From NCBI RefSeq assembly GCF_049341845.1, contig NZ_JBMPIT010000002.1:310001-374000 (forward strand): DNA of 64,000 nt, given 5' to 3'. The translations under genes and the position numbers were made by a program. Positions 8,083-16,295 of this stretch are shown here, piece by piece (position 1 is the first letter of the stretch; each line of letters starts with the position of its first letter). Source of the stretch: Curtobacterium guangdongense (GTDB lineage Bacteria > Actinomycetota > Actinomycetes > Actinomycetales > Microbacteriaceae). The notes beneath the pieces were generated by a model. It was not told where the DNA came from. It saw only the letters and a program-made list of their open reading frames with translations, and searched no databases.

Positions 8083-8113
8083 GGTCGTCGTGTGGCGCGC
8101 GGACGACGTCGTC

Positions 8114-8162
8114 GCGCTGCGCCGCTCGTTGCGCTGCGCCGCTAGTTGCGCTGCGCCGCCGC
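8114..8162. repeat. 17-bp tandem repeat over the stop of the ABC permease gene
   Basis: Two full copies and one partial copy of GCGCTGCGCCGCTNGTT. The minus-strand stop codon (8142-8144) is within copy two. Confidence 0.75.
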
Positions 8163-9716
8163 CAGCAGGTCCGGACCGTGCCGGTCGAACAACCGTCCGC
8201 CGAGGAGCACCCCGGCCCCGAGCACCACGACGCCGACCGCCGCACCGACGACCAGGGTCAGCATCGCCCACGGCTCCGCACCGTCCGTCAGCGCGAGCAC
8301 CGCGAGCCACCCGGCCGGGACCGAGCACAGCACGATGCCGATGATCGTCGAGGACTGCGACACCGTCGACACGACGCCGGCGGCCTGGGGCTGCTGGAAC
8401 GGGCGGTCCCCGGGTCGCACGGTCGGGTACGGCAGCAGCACGGAGACCACGCTGGAGATCCCGAGCCCGGCGAACAACGCGGACACGCAGACGCCGATCA
8501 GCACCGGGAACACCGTCCAGTCGCCGAACAACCACGCCGACAGCGCCGAACCGGCGACGATCACCGGGACGCCGACCGCCAGCACCGGGGTGAGGCGGCC
8601 GAGGCGGTCACTCCAGCCAGGAGCCCCCGATGCGACGTGCAACCACACCGCGGTGTTGTCGTACGAGACGTCGTTATGCGGCAGGAACCCGGCGATCACC
8701 GCCATGAGCGGCAGCGGGATCAGCGCCGTCCAGTGCCACGGGACACCGGCAACGCCGAGCGGCACGACGACGATCGGCACGAACAGCAGGATCAGGTACG
8801 AGGTCCGGTAGCGCGGGTCGCGCCCCCAGTACGTCAGCGCGCGAGCGGCCACGGCACCGGCGGGCGTCGCGCCGAGGCGGTCGAACCAGCCGAGCGTGCG
8901 GTAGCGACGCACCGTCGTCCGGTCGTCGACGGTCACGAGCATGCGGCCGACCAGCCCCCACCAGGCCCATGCGAGGAGCCCGAGGACCACCAGCGCGAGC
9001 ACCAGCTTCGCGATGCCAGCGCCGACGTGGCCGGTCGCGACGTCTGCCGGCACCGCCCACGCCGCGCCCCACGGCGTCCACCCCGAGATGTCGGCGATGC
9101 GCTGCAGCTCGGCGCTCTCCGGGTCGAGCCAGTCGGCGCCCACCAGGAGCGACACCGTCGGGATGAGCAGCACGACGACCACCAGGGCCACGAGCCAGCC
9201 GGCGTCCCGAGTCGGACGGTTGGATCCGAGCAGCCACGAGCCGACCGTGCAGCCGACGCGGACGAGCAGCCCGCACGTGGCGACGACGACGAGCGCGGTG
9301 AGGACACCGAGCACACCGGTCCCGGCGCCCCGCATCCACGCGACCGACTGGGAGACGGCGACGATCGCGACGCCGACCACCGGGACCCCGACGAGCCCGG
9401 CGACGCCGAGGCCGATCGCCAGGTCCTTCCTGGTCACGCCGAACACCGCGAAGCGACGCGGGTCGAACTGGTCCGCGCCGCCGACCGCGAGCGGGATGAT
9501 CGTGAAGCCGACGGTGATGAGGGTCCCCACCGGCACGATGACGGCGCGCGCGGCGTCGGCATCGGCCGAGCGCAGCGCGGTGACCGCCATGGCGATGAGG
9601 ACGGCCGCCACGAGGCCGGCGAGGCTCCCGAGGACGACGAGCACGGAGCGTCGGGCTCCCCCGCGGATCTCCCCCGCGAGCAGGTCGGCCCTCAGCCGGA
9701 GAAGCTGTGCAACCAT
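8142..9716 (-). CDS. ABC transporter permease
   Basis: This is a 524-residue polytopic membrane protein with roughly a dozen hydrophobic segments and no other recognisable domain. It is assigned as the membrane partner of the ATPase encoded just upstream. The ATG at 9716 (ATG GTT GCA CAG) lies inside the end of the ATPase gene, a 25-base overlap, so the two are translated together. The family resembles the large actinobacterial ABC-2-like exporters found next to lone ATPases. The substrate is unknown. Three short tandem repeats extend across its stop codon. Confidence 0.75.
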   Translation of the reverse strand: MVAQLLRLRADLLAGEIRGGARRSVLVVLGSLAGLVAAVLIAMAVTALRSADADAARAVIVPVGTLITVGFTIIPLAVGGADQFDPRRFAVFGVTRKDLAIGLGVAGLVGVPVVGVAIVAVSQSVAWMRGAGTGVLGVLTALVVVATCGLLVRVGCTVGSWLLGSNRPTRDAGWLVALVVVVLLIPTVSLLVGADWLDPESAELQRIADISGWTPWGAAWAVPADVATGHVGAGIAKLVLALVVLGLLAWAWWGLVGRMLVTVDDRTTVRRYRTLGWFDRLGATPAGAVAARALTYWGRDPRYRTSYLILLFVPIVVVPLGVAGVPWHWTALIPLPLMAVIAGFLPHNDVSYDNTAVWLHVASGAPGWSDRLGRLTPVLAVGVPVIVAGSALSAWLFGDWTVFPVLIGVCVSALFAGLGISSVVSVLLPYPTVRPGDRPFQQPQAAGVVSTVSQSSTIIGIVLCSVPAGWLAVLALTDGAEPWAMLTLVVGAAVGVVVLGAGVLLGGRLFDRHGPDLLAAAQRN

Positions 9717-11020
9717 TCCATGCTCTCCGCGACGACGCGGCCACCCGCGAGTTCGACGAACTTGTCCTCGAGGCTCTTGCGCCCACGGACCTGCGCCATG
9801 GTGCCCGATGCGAGCACCTTGCCACCGACGATGATCGCCACCGAGTCGCACGTGCGCTGCACGAGCTCCATCGAGTGGCTCGACAGCACGACGGTGCCGC
9901 CGCCCTGTGTGTAGCGCCGGAGGATCTCCGTGATGGTGGTCGCGCTCACCGGGTCGACGGACTCGAACGGTTCGTCGAGTACGAGCACGCGCGGGGAGTG
10001 GATCAGGGTCGCGGCCAGCGCGATCTTCTTCGCCATGCCGACCGAGTAGTCCGCGACGGGTCGGCCGAGCGCGTCGCCGAGGCCGAACGCCTCGGCGAGG
10101 TCGGCGCTCCTCGACCGGGCGGTCTTGCCGTCGAGTCCGCGGAGCGTCGCCGAGTAGAAGAGCAGCTGCGCGCCGGTGAGCCGGTCGAACAGGCGCAGTC
10201 GGTCGGGCAGGACCCCCATGCTGCGTTTCGCGGCAGCCGGGTCGGCCCAGACGTCGTGGTCCAGCACGGTGGCCGTGCCGGCGTCCGGACGCAGGAGTCC
10301 GGTGAGCATCGACAGGGTCGTGGTCTTGCCGGCACCGTTCGGGCCGACGACGCCGAACAGGGAGCCCTGGCGGATCTCGAGGTCGACCTCGTCCACGGCG
10401 AGCGTCTGTCCGTACCGCTTCACGAGGCCGCTGGCCCGGAGCACGACCGGCTGCTGGGCGGTCGCGGTCGCGCCCCGCTTGGCAGCAGGCGTCCGCTTCT
10501 TCGGTGCAGGCTTGGTCCGGACGGGAGGCTCGTCCTCCGTCCGGCCGTCGGCCTGCGGAGCGTCCGTGGTCGGCTCTGATGCGGTGGCAGCGTCCGCCTC
10601 CGGCGTGGCGTTCGCGGCCGGGTTCGTCGTCGCGGCCGGGTTCGTCGTCGCGGCGCCCTGCGGGCGTGTCGCGCGAGCTGGGCGCTTGGCGCGCGGCTTC
10701 TTCGCGGCCGGCTTCGACGTGCTCGTCGTGCTCGTCGGGGCAGCCGCCGGCAGCACGCCGGTCTCCTCGACGCGCTCGTCCTCCGCCGTCTCACCCTCCG
10801 ACGTCGTCGTGTGGTCGCTCATACCGTCCTGTCCAGGGCGGTGGTGCGCATCGCTGTCCCCCGTGTCGTCCTCGGCCGCGTCGTCCCCGGCCGTCTCGTC
10901 GTCGTCGTCCGCGTCGTCGTCGGCCCTGTCGGCGTCCTCGTCGAGCGCGGTCGTCTCGGTCAGCCAGGCAGCGTCGGACGTCGCGTACACGTCCTCGTCG
11001 TCCCCTGCTGCTGGCGTCAC
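9692..11020 (-). CDS. ABC transporter ATP-binding protein with long disordered N-terminus
   Basis: The C-terminal ~230 residues form a complete ABC ATPase: Walker A GPNGAGKTTTL, a signature-like YSVGMAKK, Walker B VLVLDEPFESVD and the switch histidine in VVLSSHSMEL. Before it lie about 200 residues of low complexity, first Asp/Glu-rich, then Ala/Pro/Lys/Thr-rich with repeated TTNPAA units. Candidate starts are ATG 11050, GTG 11020 (preceded by GGTGGGG, chosen) and ATG 10822 (preceded by an AGGAC-type site), so the amount of tail translated is uncertain. It pairs with the overlapping permease gene downstream. A hairpin of the GGAGGC type lies inside the linker at 10517-10544. Confidence 0.8.
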   Translation of the reverse strand: MTPAAGDDEDVYATSDAAWLTETTALDEDADRADDDADDDDETAGDDAAEDDTGDSDAHHRPGQDGMSDHTTTSEGETAEDERVEETGVLPAAAPTSTTSTSKPAAKKPRAKRPARATRPQGAATTNPAATTNPAANATPEADAATASEPTTDAPQADGRTEDEPPVRTKPAPKKRTPAAKRGATATAQQPVVLRASGLVKRYGQTLAVDEVDLEIRQGSLFGVVGPNGAGKTTTLSMLTGLLRPDAGTATVLDHDVWADPAAAKRSMGVLPDRLRLFDRLTGAQLLFYSATLRGLDGKTARSRSADLAEAFGLGDALGRPVADYSVGMAKKIALAATLIHSPRVLVLDEPFESVDPVSATTITEILRRYTQGGGTVVLSSHSMELVQRTCDSVAIIVGGKVLASGTMAQVRGRKSLEDKFVELAGGRVVAESMEWLHSFSG

Positions 11021-11319
11021 GGCCCCACCGTACCAATGCGGTCCGGACATCGGCGGGCCGCGTCCTGCAGTGTCACGAAATGACTACGAAGACACTCAGC
11101 ACGTACCCCGATGGAGGGACGTTCCGTATCATTCGCCAGGGCACGACGAAGTGTTCACCACTTGGAAACCTGCTCGGACCGAACACCTGACGGGTCGACC
11201 GACCACACCGGACGGTGCGGTCGCCGGCGACTCTCGGCGATTTCGGATGCACCGCGAGCAGACTCGACGAGGCCCGCCCGTGCCCCAGGGCGCGCGGGCG
11301 GACACCGGAAGGGACCACC
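11021..11319. other. Intergenic region between divergent ABC and glycopolymer operons
   Basis: This 299-base spacer carries no gene I can support. AGTGTC and GACACT frame an imperfect dyad near 11071-11098, and TATCAT at 11127-11132 is a possible -10 for the rightward operon, with no clear -35. Both divergent promoters must lie here. Confidence 0.45.
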
Positions 11320-12015
11320 ATGACCACGCAGATCGTCATCCTCGCAGCAGGGATGGGCAGCCGCCTCGGGCGCAGCCTGCCGAAGCCGCTCACCGAGCTC
11401 AGCGACGGCCGCACCATCATGCAGCAGCAGTTCGAGAACATCCGTGCGGCCTTCGGTTCGAGCGCCAGGATCACGGTCGTCGTCGGCTACAAGTCGGAGT
11501 ACATCGTCGAGGCCTTCCCCGAGGCGAACTTCGTCTACAACGAGTCGTACGACTCCACGAACACCTCGAAGAGCCTCCTCCGTGCACTCAAGGCCACCGG
11601 CAAGAGCGGCGTCCTGTGGATGAACGGCGACGTCGTCTTCGACCCGCGTGCCCTCGTCCGTGCCGCGGACATGATGGACCAGGACCGCTCGTTCGTCAGC
11701 GTCAACACCGAGAAGGTGTCCGACGAAGAAGTCAAGTACACCGTCGACGCCGAGGGCTTCATCCACAAGCTCTCGAAGCAGGTCGTCGGGGGTCTCGGCG
11801 AAGCGGTCGGCATCAACTACGTCTCCGCCGCCGACAAGCAGGCGCTCATCCACCACCTCGGTCGCGTCGACGACCAGGAGTACTTCGAGGGCGGCATCGA
11901 GGCTGCCATCGGCGAGGACGGGCTACGCTGGACGCCGATCGACATCTCCGACCTCTACGCGGTCGAGATCGACTTCGCCGAAGACCTCGAGCGCGCGAAC
12001 AACCTGTTCGCCTGA
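11320..12015 (+). CDS. Nucleotidyltransferase (sugar/alditol-phosphate cytidylyltransferase-like)
   Basis: This 231-residue enzyme has the NTP-transferase fold. The N-terminal VILAAGMGSRLGRSLPKPLTEL is the nucleotide-binding signature with the catalytic lysine in PKPL, and WMNGDVVFD holds the metal-binding aspartate. The sequence most resembles LicC/inositol-phosphate-cytidylyltransferase-type proteins (NESYDSTNTSKSLLRAL is typical), so the product is likely a CDP-activated alcohol, but the substrate is inference. GGAAGGGACCACC before the ATG is a good ribosome binding site. The ABC exporter genes follow, and a CDP-alcohol phosphatidyltransferase sits in the facing operon. Confidence 0.8.
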   Translation: MTTQIVILAAGMGSRLGRSLPKPLTELSDGRTIMQQQFENIRAAFGSSARITVVVGYKSEYIVEAFPEANFVYNESYDSTNTSKSLLRALKATGKSGVLWMNGDVVFDPRALVRAADMMDQDRSFVSVNTEKVSDEEVKYTVDAEGFIHKLSKQVVGGLGEAVGINYVSAADKQALIHHLGRVDDQEYFEGGIEAAIGEDGLRWTPIDISDLYAVEIDFAEDLERANNLFA

Positions 12016-12056
12016 GCCGCCAGCCTCCTCTCGGCGATCCCGGCCGGAAGGACCCC

Positions 12057-12881
12057 ATGACGTCAGCGAGTGCGCCGACCGTGCCCGTGACCGCTGCCAC
12101 CGCAGCGTCGCGCAGTGCCGGTCGGCGCTATCGTCAGGCGCTCTGGTTGCTCACCAAGCGCGACCTCCGCGTACGGTACTCGACGTCTGCGCTCGGGTAC
12201 GTCTGGTCGATCCTCGACCCGCTCGTGATGTCGGGCATCTACTGGTTCGTCTTCACGCAGGTCTTCCACCGCGGTTCCGTCGGTGAGGAGCCGTACATCG
12301 TCTTCCTGCTCACGGCCCTGCTGCCGTGGATGTGGTTCACCGGTGCGGTCTCCGACTCCACCCGGGCGTTCATCAAGGAAGCCAAGCTCATCCGGTCGAC
12401 GACCATCCCACGGAGCATCTGGGTCGCGCGGATCGATGCGTCGAAGGGCATCGAGTTCCTGCTGAGCATCCCGGTGCTCGCGATCTTCGTCATCGCGACC
12501 GGCGCCCACGTGCACTGGCAGGTCGTGCTCTACCCGTTCGCGATCGTGCTGCAGTGCGCGCTGGTCTACGGCCTGGGGCTCATCGTCGCGCCGCTCGTCG
12601 TGTTCTTCCGCGACCTCGAGCGTGCCGTGAAGCTCGTCCTCCGCTTCGCCTTCTACGCCTCGCCGATCATCTACGGCACCAACGCCCTGCCGGACGCCCT
12701 GCGCCCCCTCGCGGCGATCAACCCGCTGACGGGCATCTTCGGCATCTACCGCTCGGCGTTCTTCCCGAAGCAGCTCGACTGGTTCGAGGTCCTGTCGTCC
12801 GTCGTGATCACCGCGATCGTGGTCGCCGTCGGACTCGTCGTGTTCCGGCGCAGCGAGCACCGCGTCCTCAAGGAGCTCTGA
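12057..12881 (+). CDS. Polysaccharide/teichoic acid ABC exporter, permease (TagG/Wzm-like)
   Basis: This is a 274-residue ABC-2 type membrane protein with six predicted transmembrane segments. LLTKRDLRVRYSTSALGYVW near residue 33 is the conserved N-terminal interface segment of O-antigen and teichoic acid exporters, and FYASPIIYG near residue 202 is also typical. It would move a lipid-linked polymer across the membrane together with the ATPase encoded next. GGAAGG lies 5-6 bases before the ATG. The stop overlaps the ATPase start by one base. Confidence 0.88.
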   Translation: MTSASAPTVPVTAATAASRSAGRRYRQALWLLTKRDLRVRYSTSALGYVWSILDPLVMSGIYWFVFTQVFHRGSVGEEPYIVFLLTALLPWMWFTGAVSDSTRAFIKEAKLIRSTTIPRSIWVARIDASKGIEFLLSIPVLAIFVIATGAHVHWQVVLYPFAIVLQCALVYGLGLIVAPLVVFFRDLERAVKLVLRFAFYASPIIYGTNALPDALRPLAAINPLTGIFGIYRSAFFPKQLDWFEVLSSVVITAIVVAVGLVVFRRSEHRVLKEL

Positions 12882-13651
12882 TGACCGCGACCGAGTCCAC
12901 GACCCAGACCGCGACCGGGAAGCCGGTCATCTCGGTCCGTGACGCCGGCATCCGTTTCAAGCGGAACCGTCGCGCCAGCCGCAGCTTCAAGGATCTCTTC
13001 GCCGGCAGCAACCGGCGCAAGCGCGGTGACGAGTTCTGGGCGCTGCGCCACGTCTCGTTCGACGTCCGCCCCGGAGAGGCGATCGGTGTCGTCGGCCGGA
13101 ACGGCCAGGGCAAGTCCACGCTCCTGAAGCTCGTGGCGCAGGTGATGCTCCCCGACGAGGGCCGCGTGCACGTCGGCGCCGGAGTCGCCCCGCTCATCGA
13201 GATCACCGGCGGCTTCGTCGGTGACCTGACCGTGCGCGACAACGTCTACCTCACGGCCGGGCTGCACGGCATGTCCCGGGCCGAGATCCGCGACGGCTTC
13301 GACGAGATCATCGACTTCGCGGAGATCGGCGACTTCGTCGACACCCCGTACAAGCACCTGTCGAGCGGCATGAAGGTCCGCATCGCGTTCGCTGTGATCT
13401 CCCGCCTCGACGAACCCGTGATCCTCGTCGACGAGGTCCTGGCGGTCGGCGACAAGGCGTTCCGCGAGAAGTGCTACAAGCGGATCGAGGAACTCCTGGC
13501 CGGCGGTCGGACCCTCTTCTTCGTGTCCCACAGCGACAAGGACCTCCGGCGCTTCTGCAAGCGCGGGCTGTACCTCGACAAGGGTCGTCTGCAGCTCGAC
13601 GGCCCGATCGAGGACGCGCTCGCGAAGTACTCCGCCGACTACGGCGTCTGA
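12881..13651 (+). CDS. Polysaccharide/teichoic acid ABC exporter, ATPase (TagH/Wzt-like)
   Basis: This 256-residue ABC ATPase powers the preceding permease. Walker A is GRNGQGKSTLL, the signature is the LSSGMKVRI form typical of this exporter class, Walker B is PVILVDEVLAVGD and the switch is FVSHSDKDL. The GAGVAPLIEITGGF insertion and the N-terminal KNRRASRSFKDL-like segment are also usual in TagH/Wzt proteins. There is no C-terminal polymer-binding extension, so recognition of a modified polymer end as in some Wzt proteins is not expected. ATG overlaps the permease stop by one base. Confidence 0.9.
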   Translation: MTATESTTQTATGKPVISVRDAGIRFKRNRRASRSFKDLFAGSNRRKRGDEFWALRHVSFDVRPGEAIGVVGRNGQGKSTLLKLVAQVMLPDEGRVHVGAGVAPLIEITGGFVGDLTVRDNVYLTAGLHGMSRAEIRDGFDEIIDFAEIGDFVDTPYKHLSSGMKVRIAFAVISRLDEPVILVDEVLAVGDKAFREKCYKRIEELLAGGRTLFFVSHSDKDLRRFCKRGLYLDKGRLQLDGPIEDALAKYSADYGV

Positions 13652-13759
13652 GCCCGGTCGTCGGCCCCCTCTCCCCAACAACCAGGCCGATCCCGCCCCC
13701 GCTCCACAACCCATGGGCCCACAGGGCACTCCCGCGCCCCCAGCGTCGGACCCTCCCCC

Positions 13760-13765
13760 TACCCT
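13760..13765 (+). promoter_or_regulatory. -10 hexamer of the small gene at 13773 (leaderless)
   Basis: TACCCT, seven bases, ATG at 13773. Confidence 0.45.
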
Positions 13766-13772
13766 CACCCCC

Positions 13773-14075
13773 ATGCACCCCGCACCAACCGCCTACGCTG
13801 TCCCCTTCGTCGTCGACCGCACGCACGCGCCCCGACGGTACGACCTCACGAACATGTCCGACGAGCCGGTCGACGGACTGAGCCTCACCCACCTCGGCAC
13901 CGGCTACTGCCCACCACTCGTCGTGCGCCGCCTCGAACCAGGGCGCAGCATCGGGATCGCCGTGTTCGGCGCCGGTCCCGAAGAGACCGGCGTCGTGATC
14001 GTCCGGTGGCGTCGCCCGGACCACAGCGAGTACCTGTGGCGGATGTCGCTGGTCGGTCCCGGCCTCGCGCCGTGA
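13773..14075 (+). CDS. Small hypothetical protein
   Basis: I do not recognise this 100-residue protein. It has no signal peptide or transmembrane segment. The composition suggests a small beta-rich domain (YDLTNMSDEPVDGLSLTHLG, VVIVRWRRPDH, EYLWRMSLVG). The start at 13773 is preferred over an upstream ATG at 13713 because the region before it is proline-rich and lacks structure, and because TACCCT is correctly placed. It lies after the exporter ATPase gene and converges on the glycerophosphotransferase-like gene with an 11-base gap. Confidence 0.6.
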   Translation: MHPAPTAYAVPFVVDRTHAPRRYDLTNMSDEPVDGLSLTHLGTGYCPPLVVRRLEPGRSIGIAVFGAGPEETGVVIVRWRRPDHSEYLWRMSLVGPGLAP

Positions 14076-14086
14076 ACCGGACCGGG

Positions 14087-15319
14087 TCAGCGCTCGCCGT
14101 GCTCCTCGGCGACGCGGTGCCAGCGAGCGATGAGCCGCTCGATCGCGTCGTGGAAGCGAGCAGTCGCGGTCCCGGGCGAGGTGTCGCCGAAGTACCGGGT
14201 CACCCAGTGCCGCAGGGCCGCGAGCTTCGATTCGTCGTGTGCCGCGGCGTCCACGCGTGCCACGACGTCCTCCGCGTCGGTCGCGGTCAGCCAGTTCGCC
14301 GCTGCCAGGTACCCGCGCTCGTCGACGTCGGCTTCTGCGGAACGGGGCCGCGTGACGATCAGGGGCTTGCCGACGGCGAGCCGGTCGTAGATCATCGCGC
14401 TGATGTCGGTGATCGCGACGTCGGCGTCCGCGAGCTGCCAGCCCAGCTCCGGTCCGTCGTCGTACACGTGGTGCGCGCCCGGGTCTGCGGTGTTCGCGGC
14501 GGCGATGGCCGCGATGATCCGCTCGTGCGCCGCCTTGTAGTCGTCGTCCAGGACGCCGCTCCGCGGGTGCGGTCGGTAGACCAAGCGGTGGCGGGGCGAC
14601 GCGAGCACGCGTTCGGCGATGGTCGTGCCGTGGCTCGCGATCGAACCGTACGCGGCCGCCGGGCGATCGCCTTCCCAGGTCGGGGCGTAGAGCACGACGG
14701 TGCGGTCATCGGCCGGGTACGGGGGCTTCCCCGCGAAGTGGTCGGCCTGGGGACGACCGATCGCGATCGCCCTGCTGTCCAGGTCGTAGTCCCACAGGGC
14801 CTCGGCGAGTCGGTCACGGGCGGCGTCCCCGGCGATCAGGGCGTAGTCGTACGCCTTGAACTGGTTCGTCGTCATGTACATCTTGTCGCTCTCGCCGTGG
14901 TTGACGAAGACGTGCCACATCCGTCCGTACCGCATCATCTGGAAGTTGCGGGCGTTCTGGTTGACGTACAGCACGACCTTCGGCGCCTGCTCGTCGACGA
15001 AGCGTTCCAGGTCGACGACCTGCCGTGCGTAGACAGCGGTCACCGGCGCCTCGTCGAGCAGTGTGAGCATCGTTCCGGGGTTCCGGGAGATGATCGCCAC
15101 CGGGTGCGTCTTCGACAGCTCCTCAAGCGGGGCGTACCACTGCCGGACCTGGTACATGTTCACGGGCCCGTCGGCAAAGTACACCGCGATCTCGATGCTC
15201 CCCGGTGCCAGCGGCGACTCCGCGGCCAGGCGTCGGGCGAGCGTCCGCCGGTTCCCGCGGGCGCTCAGGAGCCGACGTGCGAGTCGGACGGCCGTGCGGG
15301 CGTCGTGGATGATCGGCAT
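14087..15319 (-). CDS. CDP-glycerol glycerophosphotransferase family protein (TagF-like)
   Basis: This 410-residue GT-B type enzyme resembles the polyglycerol/polyribitol-phosphate polymerases of wall teichoic acid synthesis. Seen in sequence: a MYQVRQWYAPLEEL region, VFVNHGESDKMYMTTNQFKAYD (quoted in part) with the catalytic histidine, VVLYAPTWEGD, LVYRPHPRSG, and the nucleotide-binding DADVAITDISAMIYDRLAVGKPL region. In known members CDP-glycerol or CDP-ribitol is used to build a phosphodiester-linked chain at the inner membrane face. The alcohol used here is unknown. It is the last of four minus-strand genes and follows the upstream glycosyltransferase gene after 67 bases. Confidence 0.85.
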   Translation of the reverse strand: MPIIHDARTAVRLARRLLSARGNRRTLARRLAAESPLAPGSIEIAVYFADGPVNMYQVRQWYAPLEELSKTHPVAIISRNPGTMLTLLDEAPVTAVYARQVVDLERFVDEQAPKVVLYVNQNARNFQMMRYGRMWHVFVNHGESDKMYMTTNQFKAYDYALIAGDAARDRLAEALWDYDLDSRAIAIGRPQADHFAGKPPYPADDRTVVLYAPTWEGDRPAAAYGSIASHGTTIAERVLASPRHRLVYRPHPRSGVLDDDYKAAHERIIAAIAAANTADPGAHHVYDDGPELGWQLADADVAITDISAMIYDRLAVGKPLIVTRPRSAEADVDERGYLAAANWLTATDAEDVVARVDAAAHDESKLAALRHWVTRYFGDTSPGTATARFHDAIERLIARWHRVAEEHGER

Positions 15320-15386
15320 GCTGCCTCTCTCGTCGGGGCGGATCGGGGCGGGTCGGGTCTCGTCGGATCGGGGGCGGCCCGCGGGG

Positions 15387-16295
15387 TCAGACGACGGGCG
15401 GCCGGCCGGCCAGCGTCATCCGGCCGATCGTCAGCCACCCCATCGGGTGTGCGGGACCGCAGTCGGTCGCCCAGCCTTCGCGGACGCCACCGAACCACAC
15501 CCGGAGCCGTGCCGGGTGTCGCCACCAGCGTGCCACCTGGATCGCTGCCCACGACCCGACGTACAGGGACCGGAGCGGCGCGGGCAGGTTGCGGCGGGCC
15601 AACCAGACGCGGTTCCTGGCGTTGAGGCGGTAGTACTCGGTGTGCCGCGCCGGGTCGATCGCGGGGTGGTTCGCGACCAGGTCCCCGGCGTACCAGGTCC
15701 GTCGGCCGGCGTCCCACACCCGCCACGCGAGCTCGATGCCCTCGTGCGCGTAGAAGTACGGCGCTCCCCATCCGCCGACGACGCGGTACACGTCCATCGG
15801 CAGGATGACCGCACCTTCCCACACCGAGAAGACCGGCGACGATTCGGTGGGGTCGCCCTTCCGGATCCGGGGCACCCACCGCCGCGGGTTCGCCGTCCCG
15901 GTCGGGTCGACGACGCGCGGTTGCACGAGGCCGAGCGACGGGTCGCGTTCGAACATGCCGATCGCGTCGCGCAGGAACGTCGCGGAGGGGATGGACGCAT
16001 CGTCGTCGAGGAAGAACACGTAGTCGCCGTCGACGACCTCGGCACCGGCGTTGCGCCCGGCCGGGATGCCGACGTTCTCCGGGAGCGCCAGCGTGCGGAC
16101 GCCGTCCGGGAGACCACTCGGCTCCCAGCCGTTCCCGACGCAGACGACGTCGAGCTCCACGCCCTGCTGCGCGAGCACGCTCTCCAGGCCGCGGCGCAGG
16201 TCGTCGGGCCGGGTGCCCTGCGACAGGCTGACCACGGCGACCCGCGGGCGCTCGCTGTGCGCGACCGCATGGCGGCGGACGGTGCCGGGCGTCAC
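15387..16295 (-). CDS. Glycosyltransferase family 2
   Basis: This 302-residue GT-A enzyme has RVAVVSLSQG at the N-terminus, VGNGWEPSG and LPENVGIPAGRNAGAE (donor site), the DXD-like YVFFLDDDASIP and the acceptor-side FYAHEGIELAWRVWDAG with an ED-like acidic pair. There is no clear membrane span, so it probably acts at the inner membrane surface. The GTG start overlaps the upstream CDP-alcohol phosphatidyltransferase stop by four bases (GTGA), which fixes the start and shows coupling. It probably adds a sugar to the surface glycopolymer. The specificity is unknown. Confidence 0.88.
   Translation of the reverse strand: MTPGTVRRHAVAHSERPRVAVVSLSQGTRPDDLRRGLESVLAQQGVELDVVCVGNGWEPSGLPDGVRTLALPENVGIPAGRNAGAEVVDGDYVFFLDDDASIPSATFLRDAIGMFERDPSLGLVQPRVVDPTGTANPRRWVPRIRKGDPTESSPVFSVWEGAVILPMDVYRVVGGWGAPYFYAHEGIELAWRVWDAGRRTWYAGDLVANHPAIDPARHTEYYRLNARNRVWLARRNLPAPLRSLYVGSWAAIQVARWWRHPARLRVWFGGVREGWATDCGPAHPMGWLTIGRMTLAGRPPVV

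Noticed and set aside
11111..11323. A 70-codon frame ahead of the nucleotidyltransferase gene
   Set aside because: The composition is Arg/Ser/Pro-rich, typical of a non-coding frame in GC-rich DNA, and it lacks a ribosome binding site.
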